From Hasllibacter sp. (lineage in GTDB: Bacteria > Pseudomonadota > Alphaproteobacteria > Rhodobacterales > Rhodobacteraceae): DNA of 40,614 nt. Below, piece by piece: positions 9,308-23,000 of the stretch. The notes below the pieces were generated by a model that was given only the letters and a program-made list of their open reading frames with translations, was not told the origin of the DNA and ran no database searches. The first letter of the stretch is position 1. Each line of letters begins with the position of its first letter. The stretch is taken from positions 1 to 40,614 of the forward strand of contig JANQKA010000601.1 in NCBI GenBank assembly GCA_028281405.1. Direction: 5' to 3'. The position numbers and the translations under genes were made by a program.

Positions 9308-10161
9308 CTCGCCCCCCTCAGGAAGCGCCAGTTCAGCGCGACGAACGCGAGCGAAATCACCGTGACCGCAGCCATCGAGATCACGGAGAGCGCCGCTCCC
9401 ATCGGAGCGTTGTTCAGCTTCAGGAACTGGGTTTGGATCATGTTTGCGATCATCAGCCCGTCGGGCCCGCCAACGAGGCGCGGCGTCACGTAGTCGCCGA
9501 TCGTCGGGATGAACACGATGAGGGTCGCCGCGACCACCCCCGGCATGGCCAGCGGCAGTGTCACCCGCAGAAAGGTGACCACCCTCCCCTCTCCCAGATC
9601 ACGCGACGCCTCGAGCAGCGGGCGGTCGATCTTCTCCAGGCTGACGAAGATCGGCAGGATCGCGAACGGGGCGAAGGCGTGCGCCAGCGTGATGACTACC
9701 GCATTCGCGTTGTAGAGGATGAAGGTGAGCGGCTGCTCGATGATGCCGGCCCCCATCAATCCCGAATTCAGCACGCCGTTGAAGCCGAGGATCACCTTCC
9801 ACAGGAACACGCGAAGCAGATAGCTCGTCCAGAACGGAATGGTTATGAGGAACAGCCAGAGCGCCTTCCTGTCCGGCGACACATGGAAGCTGACGAAGTA
9901 GGCGATGGGGAACGCCAACACCACAGTCGCGGCCGTCGCCGCGCCGGCGATCAGGAGCGAGCGCAGCAGCAGCCTCATGTACAGGGGCTCCGCGAACGCC
10001 TCGCGGTAGTTCGCCAGCGTGGGGGTGGTGTCGAGCGTCAGGTAATCCTGGGTGAAGAAGGAGAACGCCAGCACGGCCCCGAGCGGAGCCACGAGCAGCG
10101 CGAGCGTGTAAACCGCCGGCGGCGCCACGAGCGAAAGTCCCCTGCGTGCGTCATGGTCCAT
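9304..10161 (-). CDS. ABC transporter permease (PotB-like)
   Basis: 'MDHDARRGLSLVAPPAVYTLALLVAPLGAVLAFSFF' and EAA loop 'LLEASRDLGEGRVVTFLRVTLPLAMPGVVAATLIVFIPTIGDYVTPRLVGG'. Overlaps the next gene by 4 nt. Confidence 0.92.
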   Translation of the reverse strand: MDHDARRGLSLVAPPAVYTLALLVAPLGAVLAFSFFTQDYLTLDTTPTLANYREAFAEPLYMRLLLRSLLIAGAATAATVVLAFPIAYFVSFHVSPDRKALWLFLITIPFWTSYLLRVFLWKVILGFNGVLNSGLMGAGIIEQPLTFILYNANAVVITLAHAFAPFAILPIFVSLEKIDRPLLEASRDLGEGRVVTFLRVTLPLAMPGVVAATLIVFIPTIGDYVTPRLVGGPDGLMIANMIQTQFLKLNNAPMGAALSVISMAAVTVISLAFVALNWRFLRGAR

Positions 10162-10705
10162 CCCACCATGTACTCCAAAATCGTTCGGGACGGCAAGCGC
10201 CCCCCGCGCCGCCGCGCGGGAATCCAGGAGCACGGGGCTTCCGTGGACAAATCCCCGCCAAACGTCGACGGCGGTTGAGCGGATTCCTCCAACGTATGGA
10301 CTGAATGAAGACTTCGGAGGATGAGGATTCTCCCCCGCTACGGCAGAATTCAACGGTCTACCCGTTGCGGCGGTGCATCCGTCCCCCGCCGCGGATTCCG
10401 CGGCGGTTTCAGACGAAATTCGCTGATTCCGTCTTGCGAAGTGACTCGATCCGGTCGGAGGTTGGACTTGACTGAAGTTCGAAACCCGCGTGGCCACGCC
10501 AGGTTCCCGAACATCGGAGGAAGGAGCGGAACACCGGGGAATGAGATCCCTCAGGCGGAGACTTCACAAAAACACGAATCTTCATGCGAGATGGGATCCA
10601 ATCACAGTACGACCGCATGCATTGAAATCACGGCGCGGACGAATACCGAACCAAGACTGTCACCGTGGCGGAGGTCGGGAATGAGACACAACAGAGGCGC
10701 TGACG

Positions 10706-10775
10706 TGGCCATTCGGAGACACCGGCGATGCCACTTGGAGGCACCGGTGTTGCCAATTCGAAGGCCCAGGTGACC
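10706..10775. repeat. Three degenerate ~22-bp direct repeats, possible IS21-family end remnant
   Basis: 'TGgCCAttcGgAGaCACCGGcGa | TGCCActtGgAGgCACCGGtGt | TGCCAattCGaAGgCCCaGGTG', followed at 10805-10823 by 'gtggctcaaatgaacccac' and at 10859-10874 by 'cgtcaagcggcacatt'. Confidence 0.4.
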
Positions 10776-10965
10776 TGTGGCAACCATCAATCCACGATTC
10801 AAAGGTGGCTCAAATGAACCCACCGTGGGTATTCGTCAAACAACAGCGGTCGCTCCGGCGTCAAGCGGCACATTAACATTCGAAATTGTGGACCGAATTG
10901 TCCCACCGTCGATCGGAAAGCATGTCTACCAATATGGCGGAGTCAGAATTGTCATTCATGTGACT

Positions 10966-10989
10966 GGCAACCGATCCCCCGCGATTGCC
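10966..10989 (-). terminator. Hairpin about 50 nt downstream of the giant gene stop
   Basis: GGCAATCG / CGGTTGCC (minus strand, one G-U pair). No T-tract. Confidence 0.25.
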
Positions 10990-11040
10990 GGTCGGAGTAC
11001 CGCGCGCCTTTGATGGAAACACCCCAGGTCTGGTCAAAAA

Positions 11041-14000
11041 TCAGGTCATCGACATGAATAGGTATTCCTCCATTCCACGAAACTCCATCACGGAAAAAGC
11101 CGGCGCCGGTTCAGCCCCCGGGGCTTCGATGGCCAAAACTTCGGATTTTGGGGCTTCAGAGCTCAATTCGGATACCGTGAAGTCGAATTCATCCCCGTCA
11201 TCGAAAAATTCCTCGATCATCGCAATCCGAACGTCCAAATCGCCCATGTGCCCGGCTTCCTCAACACACATCAAACAACAATCAGCGACAACATCACCAA
11301 CGTTGCGCGATCCGTCGAGGGGAACTGCCGACAGCTCGGACTTCCTAACCGAACGTACGACTCCGCTGGAGGGGGGCGCCAAGGTGGACACAGCGAGAAT
11401 CCCATCACTGAATTCCAAGGCCTCGATATTCCGCAGAACGTCCCGTCCCTCGTCTCCGTTCGGGAGTCGGTCATCCTCGACAACCACTACTTCGAATGCC
11501 ACACCGTCATCGCCCATCCTGTTTTCCCGCTTGACCGTGTAATTGGCTTTCTGATCAGCGTACAACGCGGTGTCGTGTCCACCACCTCCGTCAATTACAT
11601 CGTCACCGACACCACCCTTGATAACGTCGGCTCCGGAAAGGCCGAACAACCAATCATCTCCCGCGCCCCCGTCGACATTATTCGAATTGGAAGAATCAAC
11701 AAAAATATCCGATTCCGCTCCGGGAGCGCTCCGGAATGTATATGACTTGTCCGAAAATTCTATCACTTCGATATTTGACAAATTATCGGTCCCTTCGTCG
11801 CCGTCGCCCAATCCAATATCCATCACGGTGAATTCAACAGACCTCGCCATTTCGTCGACCGAATACACGACGGTGTAATTGGCCCGCTGTCCAATATACT
11901 TGGCCGTGTCGACACCGTCTCCACCGTCCAATTCATCATTACCTTCGCCGCCTTCGAGAGAGTCGATTCCATTTTGGCCTCTGAGATCGTCATTTCCCGA
12001 ACCGCCTTTGATCGTGTCGTTGTCATCATTTCCCCACAGCATATCGTGGTCTCCGCCGCCATCCAACATGTCGTCGCCCGGTCCTCCGTGCAAACGGTCT
12101 CTTCCGTCTCCCCCTTTAAGAGTGTCACTGTCCCCTCCGCCCCGCAACTCGTCGCCTCCATCGCCACCATACAGTTTATCATCGCCAACTCCCCCTTCAA
12201 TGGAGTCGTTGTCCTCACCTCCCCACAACTCATCGATGCCGTCGCCGCCGAACAACATGTCGTTGCCAACTCCGCCGTAGAGTTCGTCTTCCCCGCCGCC
12301 ACCGTACAATTTGTCATTGCCCTCCCGCCCGTGGATTTCATCGGAGCGCGAGGTTCCGCTTAATACACCGTGAGTTCTCCCATCGTCATTCTTTTTGGTT
12401 CCAAATATTCTGTCATAATTGAAATTATCGTCTATATCCCCGCCCCAGTCAATTCTTTCGACACCTAGCAATTCATCACGCCCATCCCTGTTGTTGATTT
12501 TGTCCTCAACGATCAACCATCTCTCGGTCCTGAAAGTGAAACTCGAGGCCAGTAAAAAGCTCCGCAATTCCAGCGCCACGGTGTATTCATCCCGGCTTCC
12601 GGACAGTGAAAAAACGTCAATCGCATCCCCGCCCCCTCCCAAAAACACATCGTTACCTGGACCACCGGTGAACTTATCGACGTCCGACAGCGCGTTGCCC
12701 GTGTCACCGATCATCACATCGTCTCCATCACCTCCGATGAACTCGCTGCTGACCGATGAATTTCTACTATTCACAAAATTATTCCCGGAATTTCCCTTAT
12801 ACATTCCAGATTTGCCGGCCAACCCGGTGAATTTGACATCCTTGAATTGAATATTCTCGACATTCGTCAAACGGACTGTTCCGTCAATGCCTTTCGAATA
12901 ATCTTCCACCAGAATTGAATTCCCGACTGACGTGAACCTGTAATTATCGCGATTCTCATTGAAAATCACGGTGTCGGAACCGGAACCACCATCAATCTCG
13001 TCGCGCCCACCGGGGCGCTTTACGAAAAAATCATCGCCCGCCCCCCCGTTAACGCTTCCACGGTAGGCCGAATCAAGCAAGATGTCATTGGTGTCGGCCG
13101 TCGCATAGACCGCCGCTTCATTGAACACCCTGTATTCACCGTCGACAAACTGAATTCGCTCGATATTCCGCAGGGTATCCAAGCCATGATTGCCCGTCGT
13201 GTCGCGAACGATGATTCCAATCCCGTTTCCCCCACCACGAATGAAATCTATTTCATATCCACTCATCGCCCCCGTGTAACTCACCCGGTCGACACCTCCC
13301 GCGCCGTCGATCACATCGTCGCCGGCCCCGCCGATGATTGAGTCGGACCTGCCAGTTCCAAATACAACATCGTCGCCAGCGAGGGGGTCGATCGTGCCGG
13401 AGCCATTCCTCAAAATCAGCAAATCGTTGCCCGTGGTCGCGTCGCTCATGACCGTGACGGCGGAATCGCCAAATTCGAAAATTTCGATGTTCCTCACATG
13501 GTCGGAGCCCTCGTCGCCGTCGCTCATATCGATATCACGCACGGTGAATCCCAATGAACCGGACCTCGTGATTTCGAATCCGTCCAAATCGCCAATCCAG
13601 ACGGCCGTGTCCTGTCCCACACCACCGTTGATCCTGTCGCTTCCCCCGCCGCCCGTGATTGTTTGCCCCTCCCGGCTTCCGATGAGCGTGTCGTTTCGGT
13701 TGGAACCAACGATATCGGTATAACCATCCGGGAGTATCCTAGTCTCGTCCCTGAATTCCAGAGTCTCGATGTTGCGAAGAATATCGGTTCCGTCCGCACC
13801 ATTGTTCAAATGCTCCACGATCACGACACTCCCGCCACCTTCCATGTAACGCAACTCAACTTTGTATTCCGAGAAATTTCCGGAATATTTCGCCCTGTCT
13901 CCACCCGCGTGAATATGGGTTCCACCGTCGATCCTATCGTTGCCAGGACCTCCCGTGATGACGTCGTTTCCTCCCAGGCCGGCGATCAAATCCATTCCTC

Positions 14001-17000
14001 CCATTCCGTCCAGCGTTTCGCCCGACGGTCCACCCGTGATTATGTCGTCGCCCGATGTTCCCGAGTTCATGGGCCGAAAGCTGTGCCTGCCGTCACTCCC
14101 GTGAAAATTTATTTGTTCAAAGTTCTTCAGACTGTCTGTTCCGCTCTCATGTCGCACGGTGACGGTCGCTCCATCGTATTCGACCCTGTAGTCTCCGATT
14201 TCCCCGGTATAATCGATTATATCGACGCCTCCGCCGCCATCGAGCGCATCATTTCCCGGACTTGCCACGAAGCGTTGAGTTAATCCGTCTTCCATCGTTC
14301 GGGCCACAATCTCATCGTCATTTGAACTTCCAAAATATCCAGCGATTGGAATTTCCGACAAATCGACCATCCCATTCCCGTCCATCACAACATCTATATC
14401 ACGGAAATCGATGAATCCCAAACTGGTGGACGTTGAAAATTGGATCCGGGTCCATGGTACGGACTCCGTTCCCGCTGTCTCTTCCCACTTCGCGATCCTG
14501 TAATTCCAGAAAGAGGGGATCACCAATGTGTCGATATCGTTGTTCAATCCCGCACCCGCCTCCGTGTGCCCGTATATTTTGGTTCCTCTGCTCGCCACCA
14601 AGTCGTCGATGCGAATTGTGTCTCCCCCCGCGCCGCCGAAAATGGTGTCTTCGCCTCCTTCTCCATGAATAGTGTCATCGCCGGCCCCGCCGAACAGAAA
14701 GTCGTCTCCGGATCCCCCGCGGATTGTTTGTTCTCCCGCCCCTCCCCTGATGGTGTTGACGGACCCGTCTCCGGACATTGTGAAATAATGCACACCCCTC
14801 TCCGCGCTGACGATGCCATCCACGAATTTCAAGGTCTCGACTCCCGTCAAGGAATCCAGGCCCTCGTCATCTCCGCCGCCGCCTCCTTGATCGGCCCTGT
14901 CGAATACCTTGACCAGGGTGATTGGATTTCCCCGCGTGTGAATCATCGTTTTTTGAACGTCGAATTCGAGTCGATCGCCGGAATACTCGGCTGTGTCCAC
15001 TCCAATCCCGCCATCGATATCATCGTTTCCCGGCCCCCCTAAAATTGTGTCGTTTCCACCGCCGCCGGTTATGGTGTCGTCCCCGCCTCCCCCGGTGATG
15101 GCGTCCACGCCTTGCCCACCGATGATATTCACACCAATGTCGTTTCGAACCCCACCGATCGCGCTTCCACCATCGGACGCGATTATGACATTCGCCGCGA
15201 GTCGGTTCAGAATCACGTCCTCGGGAGCGGCGGCGGAGCCAATGGCGAACCTCGCCACCTCGACATTCGTCAAAGAATCCTCACCGTCCCAATCGTCGTT
15301 GTCATCGCGCACCACGAATCTGTCCGCCACACGCAGATCTTCCGTGATGGTGTATTCTTCGCGGATGCCATGATAAACCGCCATATCCAATATCCCGCTG
15401 CCTCCATCGATTATGTCGTCACCCTCGCCGCCCACGATCCTGTCGTTTCCCTCGCCACCGTCGATCGTGTCCATGCCTCTGAAGCCGAAGATCAGATCGT
15501 CGCCCCTCCCTCCGCCGATCGACTCTTGTCCATGTCCGCCGACCACAATCGCTGATGAGTTGGACTGCGATCCCGCCCCTACAACGTTGAGAGTTTCAGA
15601 ACCGAAGCGGAATCTTTCGAATCCCGCGGCCGTGTCGCGCCCCTCGTCGCCGCCATTGTCGGTGTTATTGATATCCTGAATCGTAAACGTGGCGATCCCG
15701 TTCGATAGACCGCTATCCCCCAACACGGCGGAGACGATGTAATTGGCCCGATCTCCCGCGAACACCACCGTATCTACTTCTCCAAAGGAATTGGAGTGAT
15801 TGGTTCGCGAGTTGCCGTACAAGGTGTCGTCGCCCCCGCCACCGGAAATCGTGTCGGATCCCGCGCCTCCTTGAATCGTGTCGCCGCCGTCGAAACCGAA
15901 TATCAGGTCGTTACCAGCCTCCCCGTCCAAATTTTCCGACAAATTCCGGGCGATCGTTCCAACGAGAATTTCGCCGTTCGCCGTTCCTGCTCTATCCTCC
16001 AGCACGGCGAATTCCACGACACCACTCGTCCCCGAACCGAATCGGAACGCCTCGAATCCCTTCGCGGTGTCACCTTCTTCGCCGACACCGGTTCCCGCAT
16101 TCGCACCGGTATCCTTGACCGTGAACTTCACAACACTGTCGCCGCCGGATTCCTCCACCTCGGCAGTGACAAGGTAGCTGTCAACCGTTCCTTCGAACAC
16201 CGCCGTGTCGAATTCGCCAAAAGCGTTGGAGTGATCACTCGCCGAATTCCCGAACAGGATGTCGTCTCCCGCGCCTCCGTGAATCGTGTCGGACCCGGAG
16301 CCGCCGGATATGGTGTCGGCGCCGTCGAGGCCAAAGATCGTGTCATCGCCCGCCAAGCCGTCTATTACGACACCCGACGTACCGGCATCGATGACGATAT
16401 TGTTGCCGTGGTCGGCGTCTCCGACCTCGACCAGCGTGTATGTCTCGGGAGAATCGACACCGAACCGGAGCGCGTCGACACCGTGCAGCGTGTCCGTTCC
16501 CTCGTCGATTTGTCCCTGCCCCGAGCGCATGACGTCAATAACCGTGAGCGACAGGTGGTCGTCCGATGTGTTTCCTCTTGTCGGTATGGCCATCAAATGG
16601 TACCCCGCCCTGGAATTCACATATGTGGCGGTGTCGGTGGCGGTTTCTCCGCGGGTGGCCATCGAATTGCCGTAAATCGTGTCGTCGCCCTCTCCTCCTT
16701 CGATCGTGTCCGCTCCCGCGCCGCCTTGAATATAGTCGCCACCCGAGAATCCGAAAATCAAATCACGCCCCCCGCCTCCCGAGATTCCGGCCCTGACGGC
16801 ATCTCCCTCGCCCGTATCGTCGCCGACGACAATTTCGTCCGCGTCCGTTCCGCCGGCGCCCGTTCTAACCATAAAGGTTCCGTCGGCGAAATTGAACACC
16901 TCGAAACCGATCAAGATGTCCCTGCCTTCGTCCGACCCGTCGGATCTTCCATCGTCCCGGATGTCATCCACCGTGAACACCGCGGAATCCACACCCGTGT

Positions 17001-20000
17001 TGTTCACGTCGGAATTCCACTCGGCCGAAATGGCATAGTCGCTGAAATTTCCAAGATACACCGCCGTGTCGTTGTCGGTTCCGATTGTCAGTTCATCCCG
17101 GTCGGTCCCGCCGTAGAGAATGTCGTCGCCGTCCCGGCCCGTGATCGTGTCGTCTCCAGCTCCGCCGTGAATTTCCCTGTTTCGCCCAGATCTATCATCA
17201 AGAGTTTCGTCCCGGGAGTCGCCCATGAGAATTCCGCTCGCGTCAACGACCATGAAGTTCACATGGAGCCGCTCTCCGGTATCCGAGTGCACGGCCGTGA
17301 CCTGAATATTCCCGTCGGCACTCTTCCCGTACGCGCCCCCGAGAATCCCATTTCTGAGCGTCAGTCCACCGGTCGGCGTTTCGCCCAGTTCCATTCCGTC
17401 CAGCGTTGCGCTTATGGTCAGGGATCCTGAATTCCGGAACCAACCACTCAAGGACTCATTGACGCCTTGCGAAAGATCCCGACGACCGCCAAATTCAACA
17501 CCCGTCGTGGTTGGTGGCGTAATTCCGATGTATTCGATGTAGTCAAGAATTCCGTCGCCATGATGCCCTTCGACATCAATCTCGAAGCCCGACGAGGCGT
17601 GTGAGACCCGGGTCACTTCCTTCCCGCCCTCCGTCGTGTTCACCGCGGTGAGATGGTGCAGATTGACGACGTTCGCCAACGCGATGCGGTCGCCATGGGC
17701 CGCGATGAAACCAATAATCGTGGCTCGGGACGAAGACGTGCTCTCCCTCGCGGTCAGGAATTGGAATCGATCCTGACCGGAGCCTCCGGTTAGCTTGTCC
17801 ACGCCCCCCGCGCCGTATATGATGTTGTTTCCACCCGCATTCGCGGTCAACATGTCGTCGCCTGTGGTCCCGATGTGGATGTCCTCCGCGCGGATTGCCT
17901 CTCCGGCGAATTGAATGACTTCCACATCCCTCAGGCGGTCGGACCCCTCATCCAGCGTATCGGCCCTCCGGTCCTCCAAGGAGAGTTCATTGTTGTCCGC
18001 ACGCGCGAATTGAAAATCGCGGAGCGCTCCCGCGTAAACCGCGGTGTCTCCCGCGCCCGCGCCACCGTCGATCAAATCGTCGCCTTCCCCACCCCGGATG
18101 AAATCATCTCCACCGTACCCGAAGATCAGGTCGGCTCCTCCACCTCCCAAAACTTCGGATCCCGACCTCCCATTCGGGTCGTGGTCGCCCACGATCACTT
18201 CTCGACGATCCATGTTCGCGGTTCTGTCTTGGGTGACGACCGCCAGCGTCACATCGGCGAATTTAAGCGCCTCGAAACCATATAGAGTGTCGGTTCCCTC
18301 GTCGTCGACAGTGGCCGCGTTGCCGTCTTCGCCGGTGTCCAAGTCGATCACCGAGAATCTCACGGAATTGGTCAAGGCTCCATTGTGGCCATGATCGCCG
18401 AATGAGGACGTGACGCGGTATCCAGCGAAATTCAAGTTCCCGTCGAACTCCGCCGTGTCCATGCCCGCGCCGTCGACCGTGTCGGTTCCGCCATAGAGTT
18501 TGTCGTCTCCCATTCCACCGCGGACAATATCCGCTCCCGAACCTCCCCAGATCCGGTCACTTCCGCCTCCTCCGTCGATGTGGTCGTTTCCTCCGCCCGC
18601 GAAGATCACGTCGCTTCCGTCGCCGCCTTCGAAGAACTCCGTCAAATTCCCGTTCGGCGAGTCGTTGCCCAGAATGATTTCTCCGCCGGCCTTGGTCGAT
18701 GTCCTGACAGCTTCGATGTCGGCGACGATCGTCAGGGTTTCGCGACCGAACCTGAGAGCCTCGAAACCGACCAGCGTGTCCGTTCCTTCGTCTCCCTCGA
18801 AGGCGGATTGGACATCTTCCACGGTGAACTGCGGGACACCCGTCAATCCGCCGAAGTCGCCCATCTCGAACGTGACGCGGAAGCCGTCCAAGCCGCCCGC
18901 GAAAACCGCGGTGTCCGATACGTCGGACTCGTGATCGCCATGGTCCACGCCGTGAAGCGCGTCGTCGCCCTCTCCGCCCGTTACGGTGTCCGAGCCACGA
19001 CCTCCGAATATGATGTCGTCGCCCCCGCCTCCCACGATTTCGTCGGCCCCGCCGAATCCGAAGATACGGTCGTCTCCTCCCATGCCCATGATCGAGTCGG
19101 CCGCTCCCGAGGAGGCGCCGACAAGGATCTCGCCTTCTCCCCCTCCCTTGCCCGTCGTCACGACACGGAGCGTGAAATCGCTGAATCTGAGAGCCTCGAA
19201 GCCATAAAGGGTGTCGCGGTCGGCGAATCCCTCTCTATCAACGATGATACGCACGGATTCCGTCATATCGGTTTCGCCGAAGTCTCCCCGCTGCGCCAGA
19301 ATGTCGTATTCGGCCAACGCCGCCTCGAACACCGCGGTGTCGAAATCGGATCCGTTTGTGGCGCGGGTTTCGCCATAAAGCGTGTCGGTTCCCGTGCCGC
19401 CAATGATGGTGTCTTCTCCTGTTCCACCGAATATCCTGTCGTCGCCCTCCCCACCCCGGATGATGTCGTCTCCGCCAAAACCGAAGATCAGGTCGCCTCC
19501 GCCCATCCCTTCCACGTCCGTCCCGCCAAGGATGCCCGAGTCGTCGGAGTCATCGGTGCCAATGACGATTTCGGCGTCGTCGCCCGCCGTTCCGCCCGCC
19601 GGTATCACATCGTACGCCACGCCGTTGAACCGGAATTTTTCAAAACCGATCACCGTATCGGTTCCCTCGTCGCTCCGAGCGTTCCCGACGGTGAACACGG
19701 TGTCCTCCACGGTGAACTCCACGGCGGACATTCCATTGTGGAAGTCGGGCAACCATGCGGCCGCGATGAGGAAATCGCCGAACGCTCCGTCGTAGACCGC
19801 GACGTCCACGTCCCCCGAGGGCATCCCGATTCCGATCCCCTCTGTGTCGCTCCCGCCGAAGAGCCGGTCGTCTCCCCGTCCTCCCCTAATCCAGTCTCCG
19901 CCTCCCAACCCGCTGATGATTCTTCCCGAATTCGACGGGTCGTCGTAAGGAGACGAGTCGGTTCCATCGGGTCCGTCGTTGAGTTCAAGGGCTCCCACGA

Positions 20001-23000
20001 GCGCCGTGATGGTGAAATCAAAGTAATGCCGCTCGCCGGTATGATGCGTGACCTTCACCCTGGCGGCTAAGTTCCCCTCCCCAGTGAACGTGCCGCCGAA
20101 TTCACCAGTCTCCGCCGACAAAGTCAGTCCCTCGACGGCATTGGAGTGATGCATGGCGGTTCCATTCAGCGTGACGTCGAAGGTCGGCGCCGCCCCGTCG
20201 TATACGAACCATCGGGACAAATCAGGAAGATCCTCCGCGGTCGCGCCATTGCTCAATTTCAATGTGTCTTGAAACATGGGCCGCGACTCGGCGACGTATG
20301 TGCCGATGTATTTGACGTGGTCGAGAATATCGGTGCGGTGATCCCCCTGAATGCGCAATTCGAAATCCCCTCCGGATTTATGGAGGCGGGTGGCCACCCC
20401 ATCGATACCGATGTCAACCAAGTCGTTGTCGACATCCAGGTTTCGCAATTCCGGAATATCCGCCAACGCTATGCGGTCACCCCGACCCGCGTCGAAGCCG
20501 AGGATCGTGGTCGTGGACGCCGATGTGCTGTCCTCCGCGGTCAGGAATTGGAAATGATCCAATCCGGCGCCGCCCGTGAATGTGGCCCCGCCCCCTTCGC
20601 CGTGGAAAAAATTGTTCAGGCGGGCGTTCGACGAACCCGACGCCCCGCTCCCGAAGTGCATGTTCCGCGTCACGAAAATTTCGCCGTCCATTGGCCCGAA
20701 GGAGGCTCCCAGGCCATCGATATCGTTTTTGAACAGAATTCCTTCGACATTCCTCAAACTGTCGCGTCCTTCGTCAAGGAGCGCGCCGCCCGTTCTTTGG
20801 TCCACAATCACGAGCGCGCCGTCAATCGACATGAATTGGTAATCGCGGATCAGGCCACCGAATTCGGCGCCGTCCCTCCCGCCTCCGCCATCAATCGCGT
20901 CGTCGCCAGAACCGCCACGGAAATAATCCATTCCATCAAAGCCGAAGAACAGGTCGTCCCCCTCCCCACCGTATACGGGCGCTCCGCTCAAGCCGTTGTC
21001 GAAGTCGTCTCCGACAATGATTTCGTGAACGACGCCATCTGTTCCGGGCGCCCTGCCCGGGTCGTCGTGGTCGACGATGAGCATCGTCTCGGAACCGAAT
21101 ACAATCCTCTCGAAGCCGTGAAGCGTGTCCACTCCCTCGTCGACTCCGCCATTGTCGATTATTGAATCAATGTCCGTCACGGTGACCGCCAAACCGTCGG
21201 TCAACCGGTGATCGTGACCAAAGTCACCACGCGCCAGCGTGACGCGGAAGCCGGACAGACTTCCTTCGAACACCGCGGTGTCGATGTCGGAGTCCAATCC
21301 GATTGATGTGTCGGAATCGCCATAAAGCGTGTCGTCTCCGGCTCCGCCGGTGATGGTGTCGGACCCCGCGCCCCCCGAGATCTTGTCTCCGTGTCCGCCT
21401 CCATGCAGGAAATCGTCCCCCCCGAAGCCGAAGATCCAGTCGGCGCCGCCGCCTCCCATGATTGCGGAGTCCGGCGTTCCGTCCCGCTGGTCGTCTCCAA
21501 CGATGATTTCGGCCTCGTCCAGCGTCGCCCTGTCGTCGGAGGCGCCGGGGCCAACCACCACGAGCGTTTCGGTCCCGAACTCGAACCTCTCGAAGCCGAC
21601 CAAGGTGTCCTGTCCCTCGTCGCCGCCGGAGTCCGCGTCGGTGTCGGTCACGGTGAACAGCGCGGAATCCACTATCGTGTACATGTGTCCATGTGCGCCG
21701 AACGCGGCCGCGATGCGGAAGCCCGCAACCGCTCCCGCGTAAACGGCGGTGTCGGTGTCGGAGGCCAAGCCGTTGGAGGTGTCGGTTTCCCCGTACAGCG
21801 TGTCGTCCCCGGCTCCTCCCGTGATGGTGTCGTCCCCGGAGCCTCCCGAAACCCAGTCGTCTCCCGCGCCGCCCCGTATGGTGTCCCCGCCGCCGAAACC
21901 GAAGAACAGGTCGTCTCCGTCCATTCCCCGGAAATTGTCCCCGGCGTCGGGGCCGTCCTCCACGCCGATGAATATCCCGGCCTCCGGGGAAGTTCCGCGC
22001 GGGTCGGATGTGTCGGAATTTCCGATCACCACGGAAAGTGTCGCATCGAAGGCTCCCTCGTCGAACCTGAGAGCTTCGAAGCCGAACAGAATATCCTCGT
22101 CCAAGGTGACGGTGTCGGTCACGCTGAACCGCAGGACGCCCTTCAGCGCGGCCCCTCCCGCCGCCCTCTGACCGTCCACGCCAAAATCGCCGCGCTCGAC
22201 GGAGACGCGGTGAGCGGACAGCGCGCCCCCGAACACCGCCGTGTCCGTTTCATTCCCCGTTCCGTTGGATGAAGAGGACTCCCCGAAGAGCAGGTCGCCG
22301 CCCGCGCCTCCGAAGATCGTGTCGCCGCCGGCGCCCCCCTGGATCGTGTCCGAGCCGCCCAATCCCAGAATCAGGTCGTCCCCTCCCATGCCATGTATCG
22401 CGTCCTCCGCGTTGCCGCCCTCCCCCACGCCGACGATGAAGTCGGCTTCCCCGGTGCCGATGGAGTCGCCCTCCGCCGCGTCCTCCGCGACCAGGACGCC
22501 GAGCGTGACTTGGCGTCCGTCCCCGGCGAACCCGAGCGCCTCGAAACCAAGCAGCACATCTTCGCCTTCCCCGCGGGAGTCGGCGGTGTCGATGTCCGTG
22601 ACGGTGATCCTGACGTTTCCCTTCAAGACCCCCCCGTGGTGGAAGTCCCCCCGTTCAATCCCGAACCGATATCCGGACACGGCGTCCATGAATACGGCGG
22701 TGTCGACTTCAATCCCGCGAGACGCGCCGGTCCCGCCGTATAGCGTGTCGTCGCCCGCGCCGCCGTGAATCGTGTCGCTGCCCATCCCTCCGTCGATTTC
22801 GTCCGCGCCGCCAAAGCCGAAGATGATGTCGTCCCCGTCCATTCCGTCGAGCGGGCCGGCGCCCGCGTCGTCATCCGCGGTGCCGAGAATGATGTTGTCT
22901 TCGTCGGTGGCCGAGGACCGGCCGCCCACCGTGAGCGATTCCTGGGAGGCTCCCTCGCCGAACAGAATCATTTCGACCCCGTAAAGGGTGTCCCGCCCCT

